Of a stretch of DNA of 64,000 nt, positions 22,801 through 37,800 are shown piece by piece. This stretch comes from Lutjanus erythropterus (taxonomy: Eukaryota; Chordata; Actinopteri; Lutjaniformes; Lutjanidae). A program made the translations under genes and the position numbers. The stretch covers positions 6,604,836 to 6,668,835 of the forward strand of contig CM034599.1 of NCBI GenBank assembly GCA_020091685.1, given 5' to 3'. A model generated the notes under the pieces. The model saw only the letters and a list, made by a program, of their open reading frames with translations, was not told where the DNA came from and did no database searches. Within the stretch, counting starts at the first letter, position 1, and every line of letters begins with the position of its first letter.

Positions 22801-25800
22801 GATGAGAGGTTTGTCGCGCTCCGGAGTTTTGGCTTGTTTGCACCTGTGGATAAAGTTCAACGCGGTCAAATTTACTGGATGATACTGCACCCACGTCTGG
22901 CCAACAACTTAGTTTAACTAATGAGCTCCACAGTTACATTTGCGGTGCATAATCACTGTGTGGAAATATGCTGATTGGCTCGTGAGATAACATTTGCCCA
23001 CAGGGTAACCTCATTTGTGTTGTCACCTCTTGTGGTGTTGAGATACAAACAATTCCTGGTGCCTGCAAACAGTTTATTAGTGTGTGTGTGTGTCTTGGAA
23101 AGCCCTGCTGAGACTGACAGATTTGTTTTATAAGCGTGGTGTGGTATGTGGTTGTGCTTGTGCTGCATGAGACATATTAAAGTTATGTCTCTTAGACAGA
23201 TCATGGGATTAATATGAGGCAACAGAATCCACATTTCCAGGTGCAGAGCTGTAGTTTCATGATTTTGAGTGCAATGTAAATATTTTTACAATTACAGACA
23301 GAACAATGTGTGCATGTGTGTATGTGAGGCATTTTTACATTTCCTGCATGCATCTATTTACAACTCCACCTTCCGGTCTGACATCTTGGTATTTTTGTGT
23401 CATAAAAGAGCTGTAAAATGCATATATGCTCACCAGAAATATAAACTCAACACTTTCCTTCTTGCTCTGATTTTTGAGTTGAAGTAAAAAAATTCAGACT
23501 TCTGTGCACACAAAAGGTTAATTATTCTCAAATTTTGTTCACAAATTTGTTGAAATCTATGTTAGTGAGCACTTTTCTTTTGCCAAGATATTTCATCCAC
23601 CTGACAGCTGTGTAGGGCCAGGTCTCGTTTAAAACATTACAATACTAGTACCAGCACCAGTACTCTTAAAGTTATACAGATATCAATAGAGTACTTTATT
23701 AAATACCTTTTTTACACGGTGCAGCTGTCCACCATGATGTTTTCTTCATGCCTTATTAGTTGCTTCATCATGTTAGTCACAGTTTTTCCTGAAATAATCC
23801 TTCCACATTTTATGCATTTATTTTTATCCGACACCACAGGCATGTAATATAGCCATACAAATATCGTATCATTTTGTCCTAAATATGGGTACTAAAAAGA
23901 CTGAATGCAGGTATTGTTTGACTGGAGAAGTTCTGATACTATGTGCTGGGTTATTTCGATCAATAACTTAAAGGTATGGACTACTGATACCCAGTTCTAC
24001 AGGTGTGGCACATAGAAATGATGATTAAACAGCGTGATTATTGCACAGGTGTGTCTTGGACTGTCATAATAGAAGGTTGCTCTAAAATGTGTAGTTTTAT
24101 AGGCAAAATTTGAAAAATATTCTGAACAAACACATTGCAAATACTAACACAAAGTAACATTTGCATTATGCAAAATAAAATAGCTAACTTTAACTCTTTT
24201 TTACACAACTGACATTACACAGACTACACAAGCTTTTCAGACTTAAGTTCAGTTCCAACCTCATGTAATCCTACTAACCGCTATTACTATTACTACTAAT
24301 AATTATCATCATCATCAAAAAAAAAAAGGGTGTTGGTATCGGTAGATATCCAAATTCAAAAATTAGAACGGAACTGAATAAGAGTGGATTGGCATTAGGG
24401 GCGATCAGTACTCAATACCTTTTCAGGTATTGATTTAAATAACCCAGTACCATGTAATATGTAGCCTTCCCCAATCAGACACATTCTCTACCTGCATTTG
24501 ATGCTTCTTTTGTATCCAAATCTAGAAAAAAGGTTATTATTTGGTATTAAGGTATCAAAATGAGTACTCTATTGGTATCGGTATCACTTTAAGGGTACTC
24601 GTATCGCAATTCTTTAAACAATATCCGGCCCTAATGGGTAGATCTCTAATTTTAGAGTGTCCTTTTATTGTGCCCAGGCACACATGCGATAATCATGCTG
24701 TTTAATCTGCATGTTTATGTGTCACCCGCTGGCACAGATTTTAACAAGCTTGCAAACAAAATTTGAGAGAAATAAACCTTTTGTGTGCACAGAAAAATTC
24801 TGAGATCTTTGACTTGAACGCATGAAAAATAGGAGCAAAAACTTCAGTGTTGTTTGTTTTTGTTGAGCGTATATTCAGTATTTAAAAGCCTGCACAGCTG
24901 AATAACAGATACAAGATGTTGCTCAAGAGTCATCATGCAGTGATTTCACTCCGCAAATGTGCTACACGGTGAAAGATTTGAGGCCTCGAACTTTTAAATT
25001 TGGATGTGGCAACCCTATCATGAGCAATGAGAGACAGGCCTACATGGGATCAGCACAGAGTTCCCCTGAGGGCCAAGCATAACTGATTTAAAGCCTGCTC
25101 AGAGCTGACATTCTGCTGTAATCCACTGAGAGCAGAGGAGGAGGTTTTATGTTTGCAGAGATGTTCCACCAGACTTCTGCAGCCTGCTGTGGGCTGTTTT
25201 TTTTTTCCCTTCCCCTCTATACGAAGTCAGCCCGACAAATCCAGCTTATTGTTTGGCAATTCATTGATGTGATTATCGCTGCATTGTTCCTGTAGTGACG
25301 AACTAGTGCCACATTTAATTGGTGAACACACACACACACACACTCTGCTTGACGCCACCACTTGTCAGCTTCATCAGCACTTTTAGATAACTCTGCTGGT
25401 ACATCATCATCGTCACTAAAGGGCGAAATGCCTCTTGTGTGTGAGAGGTGGCGAGTAAGCGAGAGCGAGGTTAGCCGCTCGGATATATCTTCATCAAATA
25501 TACGCAGCGGGTCACTCGAACTCCCGAGCATGATTGTTGAATAGAAAATTGTTTGAGGTTGAGATATGAATGGAGAGCTTGTATAAGTCTGAACATGTCA
25601 GTGACTGTGACTGCATGCCTGTCTGACTTCTTTTTTTTTTCCATTCTTTCTGTTGCTTTTGGTGCTTAAAAAATGTGCAGACAAAGAAAAGTCAACACAG
25701 ACATTGTCCCACCGAATAAAAGGGCCTCTCCCTGCATAAGCAAACGCTGTTTGTGTGTGTGGAGGTGTCTTTTCATCAGGTGGCTCACTTGGCATTTCAC

Positions 25801-28800
25801 TCACCTTGCTGTGTGCGTATGTGTGTGTGTGAATGTGCACACATGCGGCCATGCGTGCTGCACGCTTGTGTGTGTAAAGTCTGTGAGTTGAGGGTGGCGG
25901 GGGAGGAGGAGGAGGAGGAAGAGGAGGAGGAGGAGGGTGTTCAGGTGAGGCTACGTTGCAACAGAGGGAACAGTGTACAGGGCTCACATTCTGACAACCC
26001 TCAGTGTTGTATTCCTGAACGCTAGCGCACAAATATTTTTTCAACCAAGCGCTGTGTCAACAGAGCTAACGTTTTTTGACTAGCCTGATAGTTTTTAAAA
26101 GATTTTTTCTTCAAAGGCAAACACATCTACATCAATTTAGTGGCTCTGTTCAATTAAAAACAGATCGCCAGCGACCGCAGAAACGCCATCGCTGGCTGGC
26201 GGAGGGCTCATGCCTGGAGTGATTAATTCTGATAATGAACTCATTGCTACAGCTTGAGGAAATTAAATTAAATTTGGCAAAGAAGAAAAAATGTTTTGAA
26301 ATATGAAATTAATCATGATTTAGTGAGAGGACTGGAGGAGATGTTTTGCACTTTTACACGAAAACAGAAGGATTTTTAATTGATAACAGTGTCAGTTTGT
26401 TACATATTCATGGTTCATACAAAGTCTTGAAAGTTTGGAAAATGCTTTATTTTGACTGTTTGGTTTTCAAGATTCTGCTGTCAAGGAATGTTGTTTGACA
26501 TTGTTTTGGTTAAAGTTAAGGAAAGAATAGGATTAGGGCTTTCATTATCGATTAATCTGTTTATTATGTTCTCGATTAATCTGTTAAATTGTCAGAAAAT
26601 TGTGAAAAATGTCAACTAGTGTTTCCCAAAGCTGAAAATAATGTTCTCAAATGTCTTTTTTGCCCACAGCCAAACATAGTAGTAAAAAAAACAGCAGATA
26701 TTCACATTTGAGAAGCTGAAATCAGAGTATTTAGCCTTTTTTCTTAACAAAAAAAGTACTTAGTTAATGATCAAAATAGCTGGCAATTCATTTAATAAGT
26801 GATGAATAATTGATTAGGATAGGACAGAGTAGGTTTTGATAGATGATCAATGTAACAGCCCGGATGAGTGTGTATGGTTTCTATTTGTTTCAGGGTTTGT
26901 AAGTTAAAATTGGAAAAATCCTCAATTTCACTTAATTTTCAATATAATGTGATGTTTTATCTGCACAATCATTTATGTAAACCACAAACCTTTTAGACAT
27001 TAAACAACTGTCGTATTTCTTAGATAAATTAGAAAAATTATTAAATAATTGTGATCAAAACATCAAATAAAATGTCATGCTGGGATAATGAATCCAGCAA
27101 CTCACGTGCCCCACTGGGCAAGTAGTAAAAGATAATTTAAGAATTAATTAAGTAGTAATTTGTAATGTTTCATGCAGAAATTGCTATCTTCAGCTTCTTA
27201 TTTAAGGAGATTTCCAGATTTTCTTGATTTTTTTTTATTTTAGACAAAGCAAGACATTTTAAGACGTCACTGTGGGCTTTGAAAAACTGGGATGGACATT
27301 TTTTTTTATTTTCTGACATTTTATAGACATAACTAACTTTAGTCTCTGTTGTTATTTGATAACCACTAATAAATTGAACAATCTGCACATTGAAGCCTGC
27401 AAAGACTTCAAGAATCTGGAAAAGTTTTGGTTTAGGTACCAGGAAAGTGCTGGAAAAGCTAAACTAAACCTGCATGTTTCAACAGCTGTATGTCTCAGTA
27501 ATTACTTTTATGTTACACAGGGGTAATCGCTGTCAGGTCTGATGAGTGCAGCACGAACCAAAGCAGTTTATGGAGGTGATTATATTGCTGTAACATGTAT
27601 AAATCACTTGTCTAAATCAGTAGATGTCATAACCGGATACTGGATGCACTTTTTCTAGTTTGTAGCTTCACATACAAGCTTTCTTCTGGAGTTTTACAGG
27701 AGCATGCAGTGTGTTTCGTTCTCGCGCTCGCTCCTGAACATCGCTTGTACAGAACTGTGTGAAATGGTGTCAGTCCCGGTCTGTATCCTTCCCTCTTTGG
27801 TCTCTGTGGAAAGCATGAGCTGGCGTCAATTCCTCCCGCTACCCCATAGCCCCGCTAGTTCACTACCTAACCCACCCACTCGCCCGCCTGACATTAGAAA
27901 TTCTGTTTATAGCGCTCTCTGGCTTCTCGAGCGCGGGGCCCATCAGGAGCATCTCAGCACCCTTTGAGGAAAGGATAACCAACATCTCCCCTCTCCAGCC
28001 GCAGACTCCCCATGTTCAGTGACATCAATGAATCCCTTTGAAGTGCCAAGATGAATATGTGTGCAAATGTGTTTTTATCAATTAATGTGTTTTTCTCATT
28101 TGCTATGTTTGGCCAGAGATGCGGCGTACTTCGGTACATTGCTTTTCCCTGTGAAAAAATTGGGCGTTTGAGTTCAGAGACATTTAGCTAAAGGTGAACA
28201 CCTGAATTCACTCCAAAATCTCTGAGGCGCTTTAAACACATGTTGCTGACCATGTGTTCAACATCCAACAACAAAAAATCCTGTTAAAGAGTTAGATATC
28301 GAAGTATTCCAATGAACAGAAAATCTGCAGCCATTTACAGATAAAACTGCTGCTCTACACATGTTCTGTCCCTGCTTTTGAACAGTTGCAATCCTCGTGC
28401 GGTGAATTGAGTCATTATGAAACTCAAAGACAGAGGAATTGAAGGTGAAGAAATAGACACCCAAAGCTTGCTATCTCTTGTCCTCAACAGCTGCTAAGTC
28501 TCCAAAAAAAAAAGTAAAAGGAGTGTTTTTGGATATGGAGTTATGGGAGGTGGAGACACGTATCATGTGTCATGTGAATACCAGCTTAGTCATGTCTGTT
28601 CTGTGGTATTAACCTGGAGTCCTGCTGCAGGAGGGGGAGGGTGGCCCCCCCTGGGTTTATCATGAGGGAAGTCAGACTCACTCCCAGGTGTCCCGAAACT
28701 ATTTCTGATCTTGGCTTAAATCTTCAGCAGCTTCTTTTCTTCTTTTTTTGTCACAGGCATGTAGCAAGACATGGCTGCAACTAACAGCTCACAAACCAAC

Positions 28801-31800
28801 AGATCGTCACAGTTAAAAAGCTGGAAGCAGTGAATATCGATTATTATTAATTAAAGAAACCGATAACCAATATTTGGAACCGATATACATTTGCAGTAAA
28901 TGAAGTCTTGGTGTCAAAATTTAGAATAACACAAATTCCAGCGCAAAACTTTGTTGAACTCCCTGTAAGCTAAACTTTTAAACATTCAGAGGTGACTGCA
29001 TCAGAGCCGAGGTAGTTCATTTTTGAATTAATTTATCTTATCGAAAATCAAATTTAAGAAACAGCCACTGTGCTTAAATTGGAGCCCACTGTTCCACAAA
29101 TAATCGGAATAATAGCCCAATCAGAGCAAAGTTGGATCAGAGGGAATTTTCAGTCGGCGCGAGAGAGGCAGTGTAAACCTTTGATAATCAGATAAACACT
29201 TATTTCAGTTGTTTCTCGCTGGTTGGTGACGTGTCACAAACGAGTTTCCTGGAGGGAGCGAAACAAAACTAGTCAGTAGTGGATACAACTCCCCTTTTAG
29301 ACGCCTTAAAAGATTTAAAGATGCCAGTGTTTTACAGGTGGAAACACTTCCTCTGCTTCTTCATTTAACGTGTTTTATTGGATAACTTAATTTGGTTGGA
29401 ATTTCTAATCAGAAGGGGGTTAGAGCTGCAACTAATCATTATTTTCATTATTGTCTAATCTGTTGATCATTTTTTTTCGATTGACTGATCAGTTGTTTGG
29501 TCTGTAAAATGTCAGAAAATGGCGAAAAATGTTGATGATTTTTCTTAAAGCCCTCACATGTCTTGTTGTGTTCACAACCCAAAGATATTCAGTTTTCTGT
29601 CACAGGGGACAAAATAATCCAGAAATTATTCATGTCTGAAAAGCTGAAGTCAAAGAAATTGGACATTTTTATTCTGGAAAATTACTAAAAATGATTGACA
29701 ACCAGTTGAATCATTGCAGCTCTAAATTGGATCGAAGGAACACTGTCCATGTAAATGTAGCAGCAGATTCCAGGTGACAGTAAACTGTATTGTTGGACTG
29801 TCTCATGTATGTGCATGCGGCCCTTTCGTAGCCATAACCACTACTGTTTAGCTCACATAAAGAAATGTTTTCCCTCTATAATTGTACCTTAAACGTTTCA
29901 CTCCATGCTAATAAAACGTGATTGTACAGCAGGAAGAAAAAGCAAAAGCTCTAAACAGGGTTTCATCAGTCTGGTATTCCAAGCAGCTGTTTTCAGTTTA
30001 AGCACTGCAGGCAGCAGCAGAGAGGCAGAGCAGGCAGGAGGAGAGATTGTTGATGAGATGTGGTGGTGGGAGCATAAACTGGGGCAGATACGGGTCCTGC
30101 TATTCCTTCGCCTGTTATCCCGAGGTGGGCCGGCTTCCAGACCTTGAGGCACTCACTTATCTGAGGGATTCTGTCTCCCACAGAGCGCCGTTTCTCCAGC
30201 GCGGACCACAATGCTTTGCCATTCCCTCACAGTCGCGGCCCAATCAGCAAACAGCGGGAGGCTATCAGATCATTCACATGTTGCATCAGTACTACTGAGA
30301 TTTGTATCGGGCTTCGCTTCAGTTCACATGCAGGCCATAGAAATGCGTTCTCCCTGCTCCGGCTCAGTTAAAGGCCATGTCGTACAAGTATGTGTGTAGT
30401 ATCAGCGAGGTTGTAGTGGTCATACTAAATTAAGAAGTGGATGGATATCCGTCCAGGATGAGGTTAGTTGACAGCGAGCGGAGCAGCTGTTCTTCTTGCA
30501 GGAGTTATAAATCAGTTTGGCTGCTTCCCCACTGAGTTTGTCCTGTAATGGAGCGCCTCATGTCCCCTGACGGACACATGTCACGTCAACACATTGCACC
30601 TGCAAACACGTGCGACCTGCTGCACACAGACAGTTTATGGCTGATCGGATCGACGTGGATTATTACTTGACTAATAGCGGGTCGCTGTTCCTCTTCCTCT
30701 ATTATGTGTTTTATGTTGCAGCGTGGATCTGTTTCACTTCACGATACCTTTCAAAAAATAAACATTAAAACTTACACATGCAATAAATGTACAGCTGTAA
30801 CTGATGATGTAACTGATGAGAGTGAGGCGCCATCTGTAATCTGAATTTAGCTCCAGCTCTAAAAACTCCAGTAGTGTGTGTAATGGATCGTATGTTTGGC
30901 TACATAAATCTTAAAGGGAGCCAAAGGGAATTTTCCATGTTTAATATATTTATATAAGCAGGAGACATTACTATGTGGTTACTTCAATAAGCTTGTCTAA
31001 ATACAAGGGGGAAGATAGCCTTTTTTTTTTCAAAATAAAGGTTGTTAAAATAAAATTTGTATAAGATAATGCACATACAGCTCGTAATGGGTTTGTCTTA
31101 CAAGTAGTTAGTTAAAATAAGTAAAAACATTTTTAACTCCAGTACCACTTTTTCCTTCCTGATAGTGATTCTGCTACCTGAACTTTGCCTGTTATTATTT
31201 TTTACTCCTATTACCGCTGTATGGATGTGGTATGATTGCTGTCATTGTTGTGTGGCCTCGGTCATCCACTTCTGTACTCGCAGATACCCGATCCAGCATT
31301 TCTAACACATGTATAGGTATCAGAATGATCCTGATTTTAATGCAGAAAGTATGTGTTTTAATTTTATTCTACAAAACGGCTATATTTGTCAAATAAGTAT
31401 GAAATTGCTTACATTGTTTTAAGTTAAAGGGACAGTTCAAAAATATGGCATCAGCTTGTGGTGCTCCAGCTATTTCTTTCTGCAGTAGATTCTACTTCCT
31501 TTCCATCAAAAACAAAGTAGGTCTTACATGAATCTACTCACAACAAGGTGTGTAGATTATCTTGAGTATCTGGGTCAGGATTTCTGGCATTGCTGTTCAG
31601 CTTTTCCAATGTTTTTTTTTTGTGTGTGCCATTTGGTCCCGTTATATCATCTCTACTTCTTATTTGTCATTCATAAGTCCTCTGCTGACCCCAAACTCTG
31701 CAAATGAATTATGATCAAAATGAACAGCTGGTTAAATAAACAAAATGACATTATAATTGATAGCTGTAGAGAGGATTTGCAGTTGCATTTATATTAACAT

Positions 31801-34800
31801 CTTAGAGGTGATAATGAAGGCTTAAAGAGTCTGGAAATTTTTGGTTTCGGTCCCCTGAAAGTGGATGAATTTTACTCTTAAAAGGATGTTCAAACCCTGA
31901 TTCAAAAAGTATATCTTACATATTATATTCTGCAAAACGTATATTTTTATTTGTCAAATAATTCTGGAATTGCTTAACATTTTTTAAGGTTAGGAAAACT
32001 ATTTTGGTTAAATTGTGGGATAGGGAATGTGAAAAACAGTCCGCAGAAGTCCATATTGTCTGTAATTGTTTGCCAGATATCATAAATACATGTTCTTTCT
32101 CCATTCCCAGTTTTCCCACAAGATCAGGCTTTCCTAATATTGATAATAACGTAACCTTTGGGTGCCCCCTGCTTCCCTCAGTTACCCTCATAAACCAATT
32201 GTACTTGTTAAGAAGTCACAATGTTCTGCGGTGCAGCAAATTCAATTAAAGCCGAGCAAAGGCACAAGTCATCTCAAATGTGTGGCCTCCTTATCTGCAT
32301 TCAGACTTGTGGATCCTGTTAGAACAAACAGCAGAAATGTCTGATGGGCTGACATTTTTACGGTGATCTCGAGGCCACAGATTCTCACTCTTTCCTGACC
32401 TCGTTTACCAAATTAAAAATTCTGAAAAAAAATGTTCTCTATTAGTTATGATTAATGGCTGCTGTCCAGAGCCCTGTGCTCTTCAGACATAAGGCAGTCT
32501 TTAGCGATGGCGGGGATTCCCCTTGTTGTGCCCTCCTCAGATGATCATTAGGTCTCTCTGTGTGATTTATCATCTGATAAACTCAGGTTTGTCTTCTGAC
32601 TGCCTTCTTTTTGTTAAATGTGGATAAGCATCAGGAGTGGGAGTCGGGCTGGGTACCAAACGTCAGTACTTTTATGGTACAGGTCAAACTGCTTTGTCAT
32701 TGGACACCAAATTTTGATAACAAAGGAATTTCAACAGATGAAAATTTTATATATTTTTATATAGTCCAATATTGTGCAGATATTCCATCAGTTTCTTCAT
32801 TTTAGCTGTCCAGGATGAGTAAAACGCTCAGAATAAAAACAGTTTCTCCAGCTGCTCTCAAGTCTGCTTCTTGTACCTTAATGTTTAATGTACTTCTTCT
32901 TTTTGTTAAGATGGATTTTCTAAACTTGGGATAGAAAAAAGTATTGTTTAGGTATTGAAGCCAAGGTATCGGTATTGGTGCCGGTATCAAGCATTTTTGA
33001 AAATAGGACTCTTGAATCTATATTTTTTGATTGCTCAATCAATTTTATAAATATATAAATTACTAATGCTTAGTCTGTTAGCTGGATGCTAAGACATAAT
33101 GGAATTACCATTAATGTGCTAACAGAAATTAGCATCATGATCGCTGTGTAATTATCTTAACAAATTGACTCAGTTTGCTTTTCATTCCTAACATAAAATG
33201 ACATGTATGTTCATAGTTAGAGGCACATATTTCCTTTGTTATTTGTGAACCTTAAATGTGTTATAATGAACGAGATACAGTATGCAAAGATGGTGCACAT
33301 TCAGTCCAGTGACAGTTGCCCGCTTTGTGCTTAGCAGCTTCTGAAATCAACAAAATATGAAAATTCCTTGTAGTAGCTTTAATTAAACTAGTGCTTAGCC
33401 TGCTAGCTTGATGCTAACACATAAAGGGAATTACAATTAACACGCTGGAATCGCAGTAATATTATTCTACCATATTCCTCCATTTTACTTTCACGTTTAA
33501 CACAAAACAACACGTCAGCTCATGCTTACGAGCTTTTGTTTCCTCTGCTCTTTGGAAACAAACTAATAGCTGCTGACTTAGCGTTGTTAGCTCAAACTGT
33601 TCAGTCTACTCTGAGCTGCTACAGCAGCCTCAAAGGGTCAAAGCTCAAACTCAGAATTCCAGAAAAAAACTCAGAAAAACTGACCAACATGTATATGTAC
33701 ATGTATATACAGTCACTAGAAGAGTATGATTCAGCTTTTTCCCGCGGTCCAGCGAACAAAATTTGCAATAAATTGTAATATCGAATTGCAATACTTAGCA
33801 AATCTGTACCCAAGTACAGTATTGACTCTGGAGGTGAGTTTACTGTCCGAGCCATGATAAGTATGAGTTGACTCTTGTACTGGATGATAACAGCGGACGT
33901 AGGAGGGTTGGATGGCAGCTCAACACTTCTGCTGACATAATCCCTCATCCATTCCTATGGCTCCATACCAAAACCCCTGCAAATGTGACTGACTTATTTG
34001 CTTCAAATTTAGAGTAGCTACATTAGGAGAAAAAAAAAGATCTAATCAGCCCTATATGACATGGAGTAGGCCGAGGAGCCCTTTTGTTTGATTTGTACAT
34101 GGCTTGGAGGGGCTGGCTATTGGAAATCCCTGAAGCAGGCTTTAGGGGCAGGTCTGATTCTCGTGTGAAATGGGAAGGCTCTATAGCTCTCGGCTGACTT
34201 GACTGGGGCTGTATGGGTGTGTTGGCAGGGGGAGCGCCGGTCATGAATAGGGTCTTTGACTACCTCAGACTTGCCCTGAAAGGCAGGACAAAGACCCTAG
34301 GGCAACGGCTTAGAGCCTCACAGCTGAGCTACAGAATGCTTGGCCGAGTCTTCCTCCCTCCTTGCCTGATTTAAATACTACAGTGGCTTTCAGCATTCTG
34401 GCGACGGAGGCTCGCATTCACCGCCGCACATTTACCATCAACTTTTCTCTCTGTTTTTGTTTACAGTCTGCTAATGCCAGGGCTGTTTACGTAATCCATT
34501 GCATAGAATACATCAGAGGTGCTGGTGAATATGCATCAGTGACTCTCTTAAAACCGCCTGAAGATAAGCTTCATGTTGTTCGTATTAAGCAGAATTTATT
34601 TGGATGCAGACTAACTGTTGGCATATGTGTGCATCACTGCTAATCACTACTCGGAGTCGTTAATTATGGAACATTTTTGCTTATCTTCATGCAAGATGGA
34701 GATGTTGGCAAGTAAACAAGACGAAAACTAGGTGCACACCTCCTAATTGCTTGATTATTTTTGACAGATCTGCGCGACTCTTCAGCGTCGAGATTTGCAG

Positions 34801-37800
34801 GGAGCGGAATAAAAAGCCATAAATCTTTTCTGCAAGAGTTAATGGGGTTATTTGAGTCCTGTCCAGACACTCTCTCCCCACAGAGTGTCTAGTTTCAGAT
34901 GTCACTCAGAGCTTTGTTTGCCCCCCAGGGTGAAGGGTTAGAGGTCAAGGTTCAGGGCCAGTTGGCTGAGTGGCCACAAAAGCCCAGGGTTCCCCTCAGC
35001 ACATCCGATCCCTTCTTCCACACCGGCCTGCAGCCACAATGAAGGGATCAGTTTGCAACATTTGTCTTTTCTTATTATAACCTAAAATTAATTTTCACTC
35101 AGGAATTATAAGGGTAGAGTTCGCACTTGCAGTTTCACAATGAGGTCATAAAACTGGCTTAGGTTTTTGTCTTGAAACCTTAATTGTTTCTCAGTGGAAA
35201 CTTGTGTAATAATTCAGTCACAGTTCTTGTTTTGTTCTTTGTTTCTACATGTGCTGTCCAGCTTCTGTTTAAGCCCGCTATTGCCAAAGAAAACATCCTT
35301 TAATTGGTATTATTTGCATGTTTTGAGAGTTTATATTCCTGCAAAAATCTCCTTATTCTCTCTTTCTCTCTCAATGTTAACAATCAAGAATTGCACCTCA
35401 GCAAAATCTCACATCAGCCTGCTGGGGGAAAAAAAAAAAAACAACTTCTCAGTTTCTTTGTTCGAAACACCTCAGAAACTTTGTGAGCCCACAACTTCAC
35501 CCACATCAGCCACCACCCACAACCTCAACTTTTTCTCCCTGCCCCACCACCACCCAAACATGTCCCCCAGCCAGGTTTATTATGCTGTTTCACGCAGACC
35601 AAAATTGCAGCTGCATGGAGAACAATCTGGAGCACATTAGCTCAGGCGCTGTGATTTATAAATTGTTTCTCAGGCCATAAATCCCTGCTGTAATTGTGCA
35701 CAAGCAGCCCTCTCTTTCTCCAGTCACTCCCCCTTCGTTCTTTCTCTCCTTCTCTTTCTCTCTCTGAGCAGCTTACAGTTCTGGGGTTAACACTAATTGT
35801 TTGCAGAAGTGTGCAGTTTGGATTGAGGAGAAGTTTGTTGCATTGTGGTGCAGATTTGGGGCTCACAGAAAACAGCTCTTCATGAAAGATAAACTTTCCT
35901 ATTTTTTTTTTTTTTTTTTTTTTTTAACGCTGTCCGTAAACTCCTTCTGTCACGTGGTGTGAGCTAAACGTCCAAAATGGGACGTGAGCGTTTTGTCTTC
36001 AGCTCCATGTTGCTGCGGTTCATGCTCTGCATTCCTGAATACTGTGTAATTGTGAGGGGCCTCTCCTAAACTCCGTCCCTGGGAATTTGATATTTACAGC
36101 AGCCCCTGATCGTAATCACCTCGCCGTTCTCGTTAGATTGTATTGAAACTGAAAGATAGCAACAGCTGTATATGTTGTTTTAAATAGCATGTCCAGCCTT
36201 GAGCTCGCAGTGGTCTGGTTAACGTTATGGAGACGTTTTTCAGCAACTTGGAAAATGGAACATCTTGTTTAAATCAGTGGTAGTTAGTCTCTTCTCAAAA
36301 TGTGTAAAAAGGAATTTATTCAATATGTAGAGATCCACAGCTGCTACAAGTAATCTATAAATTGATTAGATGCCAATTAATTTATTAATCACCCACTTTT
36401 TTGATAATATGATTAGGTTTTTAGTCTTTTTTAAAGAAAAAAATGTCCTAGTTCTTTGATTTCAGCTCCTCAAATGTTAATATTTTCTGAGAGGGTTGCA
36501 GCTAATAATTATTTTCATCATCGATTAATCTGCAGTTTATTTTCTGGATTAATGGATTAGTTGTTTGGTCCATAATATGCCAGAAAAATGTTGATCACTG
36601 TTTTCCAAACCTGAAGATGACGTCCTCAAACTCGAAGAAATTCAGTTTAATGTCAGAGAAAAGTAAAAAAATCAAAAAAATATTTACATTTGAGAGTCTG
36701 AACTTGAGATTTTGGATATTTTATCATTTAAAAATGACTCAAAACAGTCATCAGCAATGATTTTGATTGTTGACTAATAATTGATTAATCATTGCAGCTC
36801 TACAACAGATTATTATTATCATTAAATCACATTTTAGAAGCTTGAACGAGCAAATGTTTGACGTTTTTGCTTTAAAAAATGACTGAGATGAATAAACAAT
36901 TATCAAGATGATTATTGGCAACATTTTACAACAAATTTTCTTTCAATCAGCCAAACATAAATTGACTAATTTGGTTTCTTTAGTCCTCTTTGACGTCTCA
37001 GGCTTTGAGAAGCACTGATCAACAATTTGTGGACCTGACAACTAATCGATTAATCGAGGAAATGATCGACAGATTAATCGACAGTGAAAATAGTCGTTAG
37101 TTTCAGCCCTAGACAGAACAAAAAATGACATTGTCAGGAGGTTGGCAGCCCTTTGCTTGTGTTTCTACTCCATTGTTTTGCTTTCAAGAGACCTGATGAA
37201 CCTTGAAGAGGTAGGGAGACCTCATGACCCAACCTCATCCCGCCTTGTGACTCCTGCAAAAGCCTTTTTCCCCCAACCCTCCTGAAAACCTACACGTTCG
37301 TACTGGAAAATTTATTCTTTACAAAGTTTCAGACATGTAAGAGGATCCCTGGATGTGAATGTGATTTGAATTTACAGCCAAACCTTTCAGTAGCTCGTGA
37401 TTTAGCACTCAATATGACTACGCGCAGCGTGATGAAAATGAAGCCTGTAGATTGCAGGGGAATGACTTTTACAAATGTTTCAGGTATAAAAATACCTTGG
37501 CCACGTTCCAGACCTCCCCGGCAGTCCGCTGACAATACGCATAACTAATCCTGGGGAATGTCATGGTAGTAAGTTGTGAGCTTTGTCGCACTCTGTGGAA
37601 GTTTGAACCAAGTTTTAGAAATAGTTTTTTATTCAGTTTATTCCTGTGTAACATATGGAGCAAATCAGATTATTTACAGTCCCCAAATTATTATTTTTTG
37701 TTGTAGTTTGTTTGGAAAATAGCAGATAAGGGAAGTATTTTGATTAATTTGATTCATTTTTTAGGGTTATCTGATATGCAGATGACACCCTTTTTGTTAT

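Noticed and set aside
25598..26044. 148-codon minus frame with polyproline
   Set aside because: The proline run is the GGA microsatellite at 25900-25935 read on the other strand.
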